Of a stretch of DNA of 64,000 nt, positions 58,213 to 64,000 are shown in pieces. Origin of the DNA: Caulobacteraceae bacterium UBA3198 (GTDB lineage Bacteria > Pseudomonadota > Alphaproteobacteria > Caulobacterales > Caulobacteraceae); the NCBI GenBank assembly GCA_002363865.1, contig DEWY01000010.1, positions 124,001-188,000 of the forward strand, in the 5' to 3' direction. The number at the start of each line of letters is the position of its first letter. The stretch's first letter is position 1. Below the pieces are notes generated by a model that worked only from the letters and a program-made list of their open reading frames with translations, made no database searches and was not told where the DNA came from. The position numbers and the translations under genes are program-made.

Positions 58213-58578
58213 TTACAGGGTCTCCAGGAAGGCGTCGTAGGCGGCGCGGTCCATCAGCGCCTCATAGGCCGAGGCGTCAGCGATCTTCACCTTGGCGAAC
58301 CAGCCCTCGGCCTCCGGCGCCTGGTTGACGGTTTCGGGGGCCTCGGCCAGGGCGGTATTGGCCTCAAGCACCTCCCCCGACAGCGGAGCGTAGACGTCCG
58401 AAGCCGCCTTGACGCTCTCGACCACGGCCAGGCCCTCGCCGGCGGTGACGCTCTTGCCGACCTCGGGGGTCTCGACGAAGACCACGTCGCCCAGCTGCTC
58501 GGCGGCGTAGGCGGTGATCCCGATGGTGGCCACGTCCCCGTCCAGGGAAACCCACTCATGATCCTTGGTGAAGCGCAT
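58213..58578 (-). CDS. gcvH: glycine cleavage system H protein
   Basis: A 121-residue lipoyl carrier. The lipoylated lysine is in E-S-V-K-A-A-S (about residue 62), with the H-E-W-V and G-I-T-x-Y-A-A-E-Q-L-G-D motifs upstream. It shuttles the aminomethyl group between P and T proteins. Located 17 bases after gcvT and five before gcvPA in one operon. Confidence 0.96.
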   Translation of the reverse strand: MRFTKDHEWVSLDGDVATIGITAYAAEQLGDVVFVETPEVGKSVTAGEGLAVVESVKAASDVYAPLSGEVLEANTALAEAPETVNQAPEAEGWFAKVKIADASAYEALMDRAAYDAFLETL

Positions 58579-58595
58579 CTCGGGACGTTCCTTCT

Positions 58596-59705
58596 CTAAA
58601 CCTTGCGCACATAACGATGGGGGACGAATGGGGTGGCGACCACCTGGGCGGCCTGGGCCCGGCCCCGCACGATCACCTTCAGCTCCGTCCCAGCCGCAGC
58701 CAGGGCCGGCGGCACAAAGCCCAACGCGATGGGATAGCCGAGACTGGGGGAAAAGCCGCCGGAGGTGATGACGCCGACCACCGCGCCCTCTGCGTCGGCG
58801 ATCTCGGCGCCTTCCCGGGCCGGGGCGCCCTCGACCTTCAGACCCACGGCCTTCCGGGTCAGCTCGCCCGCCAGCTCGGCGGTGATGCGGCTGGCGCCAG
58901 GGAAGTCCCGGGCGTCGCGACGCTTCTTGGAGACCGCAAAACCCAGGCCCGCCTCGATGGGCGACACCGTCTCGTCCAGGTCATGGCCATAGAGGGGAAG
59001 CCCGGCCTCCAGGCGCAGGCTGTCACGGGCGCCCAGGCCGATGGGTCGGACCCGCTCATCGGCCAACAGGGTGTTCCAGATGCGCAAAGCCGCCTCGCCC
59101 GGCACGGAGATCTCGTAGCCGTCCTCGCCGGTGTAGCCCGAGCGGGAGATGATGGCGTCGACCCCGAAGGCCTGGAGAGCGGCGGTCTCCATAAAGGCCA
59201 GTTTTGCGGCGTCGGGCGCATGATTGGCCAGCACTTCGGCGGCCTTGGGGCCCTGCAGCGCCATCAGCGCCCGGTCCTCCAGGCGATCGATTCGCACCTG
59301 GCCCGCCAACTCGGCGTCGATGACCTTGAAGTCGTTTTCCTTGCAGGCGCCGTTGACCACCACGAACAGGCCGTCGTCATCGGGGCGGCCGGCCATCAGG
59401 TCGTCGATGATCCCGCCCTTCTTGTTCAGAAGAACCGAATAGCGCTGCTTGCCGGGCTTCAGACCGATGAAGTCGCCGGGCGTCACCTCTTCGAAGGCCG
59501 AGAGCGGCGAAACCCCGCGCAGGCGCGCCTGGCCCATATGGGAGACGTCGAACAGGCCGGCGTTCTCGCGGGTCCAGAGGTGCTCCTTGAGCACCCCGTC
59601 CCTGTACTGCACCGGCATGGAATAGCCGGCGAAGGGCACCATTCGGGCCCCGGCCTCAAGATGGGCGGCGTGGAGCGGCGTCTTCTTTAGCGTCTCTTCC
59701 GACAC
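58596..59705 (-). CDS. gcvT: aminomethyltransferase (T protein)
   Basis: A 369-residue T protein that releases ammonia and forms methylene-THF from the aminomethyl-lipoyl arm. G-R-E-N-A-G-L-F-D-V-S-H-M-G is a hallmark, with the folate-binding Y-T-G-E-D-G-Y-E region later. The GTG at 59705 (V-S-E-E-T) was chosen since GGAGAC lies just upstream; the longer frame includes the riboswitch and is not needed. First gene of the gcv operon, just after the riboswitch. Confidence 0.94.
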   Translation of the reverse strand: MSEETLKKTPLHAAHLEAGARMVPFAGYSMPVQYRDGVLKEHLWTRENAGLFDVSHMGQARLRGVSPLSAFEEVTPGDFIGLKPGKQRYSVLLNKKGGIIDDLMAGRPDDDGLFVVVNGACKENDFKVIDAELAGQVRIDRLEDRALMALQGPKAAEVLANHAPDAAKLAFMETAALQAFGVDAIISRSGYTGEDGYEISVPGEAALRIWNTLLADERVRPIGLGARDSLRLEAGLPLYGHDLDETVSPIEAGLGFAVSKKRRDARDFPGASRITAELAGELTRKAVGLKVEGAPAREGAEIADAEGAVVGVITSGGFSPSLGYPIALGFVPPALAAAGTELKVIVRGRAQAAQVVATPFVPHRYVRKV

Positions 59706-59770
59706 GGCGGGTCTCCGGCTGATGTTGCGACGCGCCGGGGGCCTTGTCGCCCATTCCCAACACGCGCCCC

Positions 59771-59957
59771 CGCTGTCCCTGAGCCTGAGAGATTTAGAGG
59801 CGGACAAGCGAGCCCGCGCCCATTGCTCCTTCGGCGAGCCCTACCTTCGGCGGGCTGCTTTCCAGCGTTCATCAGCTCTTCGCGGTCCGTTTGCCTGAGC
59901 GTTTCCGGGGCGGTTGCGCCTTCGGCGCCGACCCCGTGAAGGGCCGGTCTCTCCCGC
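59771..59957 (-). promoter_or_regulatory. tandem glycine riboswitch
   Basis: On the minus strand, upstream of gcvT, the leader contains two similar aptamer-like units: GGAGAGA at the 5' side, a GGCGCCGAAGGCGC-type hairpin, CGGAAACGCTCAGGCAAA and then CTGGAAAGCAGC, a second GCCGAAGG hairpin and CTCTCAGGCTCAGGGACAG. These are the conserved glycine riboswitch blocks, repeated twice. It ends about 65 bases before the GTG of gcvT. Glycine binding would turn on the glycine cleavage operon. Confidence 0.92.
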
Positions 59958-60040
59958 GAGGAGATGAGCGGAAACTCCGCGATCGCCGGGCGGGAGTCAA
60001 CGCGCAAAGTCAGCGCAGCCACCCGCCCGGCGGGGGCGCC

Positions 60041-60505
60041 TCAGCAACAGGCGGGGGCCGGCTCCGCCTTGGCCGGCGCACCGCAGCAGGCCGCCGCCGC
60101 AGGGGTTTGGTCCATGGCCGGCACATCGTCCTCGCCATAGGTGACCGCCTCGCCAAAGGTGTGGAAGGTTTCCCAGCGCAGGCCCGCCGGGTCGCTGACC
60201 CAGGCCTTGTCGGAGCGGGCGTAGCAGCAGGTGGCGTTCTCCTGGTCGAAGGTCGTCTCGCCGGCGGCCTTCAGCCGGGCGGAAAGATCGGCCAGTTCGC
60301 CGGCCTCATCGACCTGGATGCCCAGGTGATCGAGGCCGGCCTGCGCCCCATGGGTGGAGATGGCGAAGTTCACCCGCGGGTCGTCCAGCATCCACTTGGC
60401 GTAGTCGTCCTTCACCACCGCCGGCGCGGCGCCGAACAGGGTGGCGTAGAAACCGATGGACCGGTCGAGGTCCTCGACCGAGACGTGGACATGCAGACGC
60501 TTCAT
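60041..60505 (-). CDS. arsI: ArsI/CadI-family metalloenzyme (vicinal oxygen chelate)
   Basis: A 154-residue VOC protein. The H5-x-H7 start, D59-H60 and E112 metal ligands and the C93-C94 (C-C-Y-A) motif match ArsI, the C-As lyase that demethylates organoarsenicals, and the related CadI proteins. The C-terminus has two extra Cys-Cys pairs (140-141, 153-154), which may bind metal. Start 60505 (M-K-R-L-H) is used; an upstream extension crosses an AT-rich operator-like site. No ArsR gene is adjacent. It lies downstream of argS, 133 bases away. Confidence 0.85.
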   Translation of the reverse strand: MKRLHVHVSVEDLDRSIGFYATLFGAAPAVVKDDYAKWMLDDPRVNFAISTHGAQAGLDHLGIQVDEAGELADLSARLKAAGETTFDQENATCCYARSDKAWVSDPAGLRWETFHTFGEAVTYGEDDVPAMDQTPAAAACCGAPAKAEPAPACC

Positions 60506-60562
60506 GAGAGACTCCTGATTGGCCATCACCCACGGCGGCGACCCGTTCGCCCCCTCAGATGA

Positions 60563-60588
60563 ATTCGATAATTCGACGATTATAGAAT
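60563..60588 (-). promoter_or_regulatory. ArsR-like operator upstream of arsI
   Basis: ATTCGATAAT (60563-60572) and ATTATAGAAT (60579-60588) form a 10-bp inverted repeat with one mismatch, around a 6-base spacer. The AT-rich, imperfect palindrome resembles ArsR/SmtB-type operators and stands out in GC-rich DNA. It lies 58 bases before the arsI start, between argS and arsI, and could be bound by an arsenic-responsive repressor encoded elsewhere. Confidence 0.6.
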
Positions 60589-60638
60589 AATAGAGACCCG
60601 TCAAGTCCAGGGCCGCCACCCCCTCGGATTTGGGGCGA

Positions 60639-62438
60639 CTACATGCGTTCGGGGGTCTCGATACCCAGCAGGGTGAGGGCCAGCTCCAGCTGGCGCAGGG
60701 TGGCTGCGGCCAGGGCCAGGCGCGACGCCTTGACCGGCGGCTCGGCGATCAGGATCGGGCAGGCCGCATAGAACCGCGAGAAGGCCTGGGCGAGCTTATA
60801 GGCGTGATCGGCGATGAAGTTCGGCGCCTTGCGCTCATAGGCTTCAGCCGAAGCCTGGTCGAAGGCGTCCAGCAGCAGGGCCAGCTCCCGCTCGGCCGGC
60901 TCGGCGATGACGATCTCGCCAGGCTCAGCGCCCTCGTCGGCGGCCTTGCGCAGGACCGATTTCACCCGCACGGCCTGATAGAGCAGATAGGGGCCGGTCT
61001 TGCCCTCGAAGCTGGTGAAGCGGTCGAGGTCGAACACATAGGAGGTGCCGCGGAAGTTCTGCAGATCGGCGAACTTCAGCGCCGCCACGGCGACCTTGTG
61101 GGCGGTGTCCTCGAAGGCCTCGGGGCCAAGCCCGCCGCCGAGATCGGCCTCCTTGAGACGCTCGCGGGCCTTGTCGCGGGTCATCTCGATCAGGTCGTGC
61201 AGCTTGAGCACCCCGCCCTCGCGGGTCTTGAAGGGCTTGCCGTCGGTCCCGTTCATGGTGCCGAAGCCGATATGCTCCAGGCTGCCCTCTTCGGCGTAGC
61301 CGGCGAGATAGGCCGCCCGGAAGACAATCTCGAAGTGATCGGCCTGCCGCTGGTCCACCACATAGAGGACGTGGTGGGGATCAAAGCTCTGCTTGCGGTC
61401 CAGGATGGTGGCCAGATCGGTCGTGCCATACATGGCCGAGCCTTCGGAGGACACCACCAGCAGGGGCGGCAGCTCGCGCTTGTCCCCCTGGCGGTTCACG
61501 CGAATGATGCGCGCGCCCTGGTCCTCGACCAGCAGGGCCTTGGCCTCCAGGTCCTTGACCATGTCAGGGATCAGGGGGTCGGCGTCGCTCTCGCCCTTCC
61601 AGAGGTCGAAATCCACCCCAATGGCGTGGAAGTCCCGGGCCAGGGCCACCTGGGTCACCCTGGCGAAGTGCCGCCACAGCAGGTGATAGCCCCGGTTATG
61701 CGTCTGCAGTTCGGCGGTCAGCTTGCGGGCCCGGTCGCGGTAGTCGGGGTCTTCCTTGCCCTTGGCCGCAGCGGCCGGATAGAGCCGGTCGAGATCGGCC
61801 AGGCTGATCCGTTCGTCCAGGGCGGCGAAGGCCTGGGCCTCGTCATCGGGCGTCAGCGGCGTGGACCGGGCGTTCACCTGCTCGACCAGTCTGGCGACGA
61901 AGGGGTCCTCGTCGCAGACCGCGCCGATCAGCAGGCCCATCTGATAGCCCCAGTCGCCGAAATGGGCGTCGCCGACCACCTCGTCGCCGCGGAACCGGTA
62001 AAGCCGCTTGATCGCCTCGCCGATGATCGAGGAGCGCAGATGCCCCACATGCATCGGCTTGGCCACATTGGGACCGCCATAGTCCACCAGCACCCGCCGC
62101 GGCGCGGCCACCGCGCCGGCGCCCAAGCGCGGATCGGCGGCGATCTCATTGGCCCGAGCCGACAGGGCCTCGGGCGCCACACGCATATTGATGAAGCCGA
62201 GCCCGGCGATCTCCACGGAGGCCAGACGCGGGTCCTTGGCGAGTTCGGCCACCACGCCGGCGGCGATCTCGCGCGGATCGCGCCGGGCCTGCTTGGCGGC
62301 GGCGAGCGCGCCATTGCACTGAAAATCGGCCAGGTCGGGCCGGTCGGACGGGGTCACACGGCCAAGCTCGGCCGACAGACCCGCAGAGGCGAAGGCGGCC
62401 GAAACCGCCTCCCCCAGGCCGCGCTTGAGATCGGTCAT
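60639..62438 (-). CDS. argS: arginyl-tRNA synthetase
   Basis: A 599-residue class I synthetase that charges tRNA-Arg. The HIGH-like motif is P-N-V-A-K-P-M-H-V-G-H-L-R-S-S near residue 125, and the KMSK position reads K-P-F-K-T-R-E-G, typical of ArgRS in alphaproteobacteria. The C-terminal DALR anticodon-binding region follows. The ATG overlaps the stop of the upstream secreted-protein gene by four bases. Confidence 0.96.
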   Translation of the reverse strand: MTDLKRGLGEAVSAAFASAGLSAELGRVTPSDRPDLADFQCNGALAAAKQARRDPREIAAGVVAELAKDPRLASVEIAGLGFINMRVAPEALSARANEIAADPRLGAGAVAAPRRVLVDYGGPNVAKPMHVGHLRSSIIGEAIKRLYRFRGDEVVGDAHFGDWGYQMGLLIGAVCDEDPFVARLVEQVNARSTPLTPDDEAQAFAALDERISLADLDRLYPAAAAKGKEDPDYRDRARKLTAELQTHNRGYHLLWRHFARVTQVALARDFHAIGVDFDLWKGESDADPLIPDMVKDLEAKALLVEDQGARIIRVNRQGDKRELPPLLVVSSEGSAMYGTTDLATILDRKQSFDPHHVLYVVDQRQADHFEIVFRAAYLAGYAEEGSLEHIGFGTMNGTDGKPFKTREGGVLKLHDLIEMTRDKARERLKEADLGGGLGPEAFEDTAHKVAVAALKFADLQNFRGTSYVFDLDRFTSFEGKTGPYLLYQAVRVKSVLRKAADEGAEPGEIVIAEPAERELALLLDAFDQASAEAYERKAPNFIADHAYKLAQAFSRFYAACPILIAEPPVKASRLALAAATLRQLELALTLLGIETPERM

Positions 62439-63118
62439 GGGTTGGCTTGGGCGGCCCCAGTGGCGACGTCGGTCACGACATCGATACGGAAGCGCTTACC
62501 GGCGCGGTTAAATTCCGCCATCTGCGGGGTGACGTCGAAACCCACCAGGATCTCGAAATTGGCCCCGCTGGTGGTCAGCTGGGCCCGCGGGATCACGATG
62601 CCCTCGAGCATCTGACGCACATAGGTGCGGTCTTCCCCGGAGGAGAAGGACACCGGCAGGTCGAAATATTCCTTGGCGATGACCGCGTCGTTGCGCTTGG
62701 TCACGGCCACCCAGTAGCGATAGGTCTTCTGAGAGCCCTGCGCGGCCGGCCCGCGGCCCAGCTCGAACAGGACCTCCATGGCGACCTTGATCGGCTCATC
62801 GTCCTCATAGGAGCAGCCGGCGGAAATCCCCTGGATCTCACCGGAATAGCCCACCGCGGCCGAAGCCTCGCGCCCGCCCTCGAACTCCACATAGCGGCCG
62901 GCGTCATACAGCACCTTGGCGAAGGGGCACGGGCCCGCGTTGCGCAGCTGCGGCAGAGGCGCCTGACGGTCGCCCCATTCGGACTCGCGGCGGCGGCGGT
63001 CCGAAGCCTGTTCCTGTCCGTCGGCCTCCTGGCCGCGTCGGTTTTGAGCCGCGCTCTCCAGGGGGAACGAGGTGACGGCGAGCGCCAGGGCGAGGACCGA
63101 TAGCAGGGAACGGCGCAT
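62435..63118 (-). CDS. exported protein of unknown function upstream of argS
   Basis: A 227-residue protein with a signal peptide (about 1-22) beginning M-R-R-S-L-L-S-V-L. After it comes a very charged segment rich in Arg, Glu and Asp (about 25-60), then a compact domain with C-P-F and G-C-S-Y-E (two cysteines). An unnamed family in Caulobacterales is likely, as the conserved coupling to argS by a 4-base overlap suggests. Start 63118 gives a normal signal peptide. No role is inferred. Confidence 0.75.
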   Translation of the reverse strand: MRRSLLSVLALALAVTSFPLESAAQNRRGQEADGQEQASDRRRRESEWGDRQAPLPQLRNAGPCPFAKVLYDAGRYVEFEGGREASAAVGYSGEIQGISAGCSYEDDEPIKVAMEVLFELGRGPAAQGSQKTYRYWVAVTKRNDAVIAKEYFDLPVSFSSGEDRTYVRQMLEGIVIPRAQLTTSGANFEILVGFDVTPQMAEFNRAGKRFRIDVVTDVATGAAQANP

Positions 63119-63236
63119 AAAACGTCCAACTCTGTCGGCGCGGTGGGACCGCGCATGAGATGCCTCTACTAATGGTTCTCGATTGAGGCCGCAACGCGGC
63201 TGGCGGCGTGGGCGCAGAACCCTTAGATTTCGCCCC

Positions 63237-64000
63237 ATGACCGCCTCCCCCGTCCGCACGCCCCTGACTGTCCTGCTGGCCGCCCCCCGGGGCTTCTGCG
63301 CCGGCGTCGACCGGGCCATCCAGATCGTCGAGCGGGCCATCGAGAAATTCGGGGCGCCGGTCTATGTCCGCCATGAGATCGTCCACAACCGGCATGTGGT
63401 CGAGCGACTGCGCAGCCTGGGCGCCATCTTCGTCGAGGAGCTGGACGAATGCCCCGACGACCGGCCGGTCGTCTTCTCCGCACACGGGGTGCCCAAGTCG
63501 GTGCCGGCCGAGGCCGGCCGCCGGCAGATGCTCTATCTCGACGCCACCTGCCCCCTGGTCTCCAAGGTCCATGTGGAGGCCCAGCGCCACCATGAGGCCG
63601 GCAAGGAGATCGTGCTGATCGGCCACGCCGGCCATCCCGAGGTCATCGGCACCATGGGCCAGCTGCCCGACGGCGCGGTGACCCTGATCGAGACCGTGGA
63701 GGACGCCTTGGCCTTCACGCCGAAGGACCCGGCCAATCTGGCCTTCGCCACCCAGACCACGCTTTCGGTGGACGACACGGCCGGCATCGTCGCAGCCCTG
63801 CGCGCCCGCTTTCCCCTGATGGCCGCCCCCCACAAGGAGGACATCTGCTACGCCACCACCAACCGCCAGGAGGCGGTGAAGTCGGTCTCGACCCGGGCCG
63901 ACCTTCTGCTGGTGATCGGCTCGGCCAATTCCTCCAATTCGGTGCGCCTGGCCGAGGTCGGCGCCCGGGCCGGCTGCCCGGCCCACCTGATCGATGACGC
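63237..64000 (+). CDS. ispH: 4-hydroxy-3-methylbut-2-enyl diphosphate reductase (3' partial)
   Basis: The N-terminal 254 residues are present; the gene runs off the window. The conserved cysteines that hold the [4Fe-4S] cluster are visible in A-P-R-G-F-C-A-G-V (near residue 19), D-A-T-C-P-L-V near 103 and D-I-C-Y-A-T-T-N-R-Q near 202. It catalyses the last step of the MEP pathway, giving IPP and DMAPP. It is divergent from the exported-protein/argS operon with 118 bases between starts. Confidence 0.96.
   Translation, partial: MTASPVRTPLTVLLAAPRGFCAGVDRAIQIVERAIEKFGAPVYVRHEIVHNRHVVERLRSLGAIFVEELDECPDDRPVVFSAHGVPKSVPAEAGRRQMLYLDATCPLVSKVHVEAQRHHEAGKEIVLIGHAGHPEVIGTMGQLPDGAVTLIETVEDALAFTPKDPANLAFATQTTLSVDDTAGIVAALRARFPLMAAPHKEDICYATTNRQEAVKSVSTRADLLLVIGSANSSNSVRLAEVGARAGCPAHLIDD

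Noticed and set aside
60630..62615. A plus-strand open frame of about 660 codons opposite argS.
   Set aside because: Antisense to a certain arginyl-tRNA synthetase gene, with biased low-complexity composition.
1..64000. tRNA, rRNA, CRISPR arrays, insertion sequences, integrases or phage genes.
   Set aside because: None were recognised when reading both strands; repeats found are palindromic REP-like elements and not regularly spaced arrays.

Overview
The window is dense, GC-rich, mostly core chromosome from an alphaproteobacterium, most likely Caulobacteraceae (Caulobacter/Phenylobacterium type). Pointers to this are a CcrM-type GANTC methyltransferase with a CtrA-like box and a GATTC site upstream, the neighbourhood ccrM, mutY, DUF721/dciA, dsbA-like, smc, an F0 ATP synthase operon (atpI-B-E-b'-b) split from F1, a Rieske/cyt b/cyt c1 operon, and small alphaproteobacterial families (DUF1285, DUF6111, PGPGW). 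The genus is inference. No rRNA, tRNA, CRISPR array, prophage or insertion sequence was seen. Both ends cut genes: the C-terminal part of a MidA-type methyltransferase at the left and the N-terminal part of ispH at the right.

Layout. 0-10 kb: midA (partial), pgeF, a palindromic repeat cluster, prs, a phospholipase D-like gene divergent from a lipoprotein gene, rplY-pth-ychF, two tandem dienelactone hydrolase genes, apt. 10-20 kb: an aspartyl protease-like gene, the petABC (bc1) operon with a clear terminator, trmL-hemF, a DUF1131-like lipoprotein, a 45-residue secreted peptide, then a leftward operon DUF1285-NUDIX-DUF6111-cca-glutamine amidotransferase. 20-30 kb: MFS exporter, SDR enzyme, an orphan gene with less GC-rich composition, an OhrR-type regulator divergent from a Tat-exported alpha/beta hydrolase with palindromic operators between them, acetyltransferases, and a leftward enoyl-CoA hydratase/SDR/SDR/GNAT operon. 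30-39 kb: a secreted protein of five four-cysteine repeats, a feruloyl-CoA synthase-like ligase coupled to a ThDP enzyme, a DUF898/M48 pair, a variant dihydroorotase and a family 9 glycosyltransferase. 39-55 kb: ygfZ, tag, rnhB, a regulator fusing LuxR-type helices to an alpha/beta hydrolase fold with lost catalytic residues plus a second LuxR regulator, a potassium channel-like protein, ccrM, mutY, dciA, a dsbA-like gene, smc, and the F0 operon. 55-64 kb: the glycine cleavage operon under a tandem glycine riboswitch, an ArsI/CadI-type metalloenzyme with an ArsR-like operator, argS with a secreted protein, and ispH.

Most genes are housekeeping: respiration and ATP synthesis (petABC, atp), translation (rplY, pth, argS, cca, trmL), DNA maintenance (mutY, tag, rnhB, smc, ccrM, dciA), nucleotides (prs, apt, dihydroorotase), one-carbon metabolism (gcv) and cofactor or isoprenoid synthesis (hemF, ispH). 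The less ordinary content is in four places: the LuxR/pseudo-hydrolase pair (41.3-43.8 kb), the 5x4-cysteine repeat protein (29.6-30.9 kb), the OhrR intergenic region with a non-classical operator (23.6 kb), and the palindromic intergenic repeats (1.4, 26.0 and 39.9 kb).
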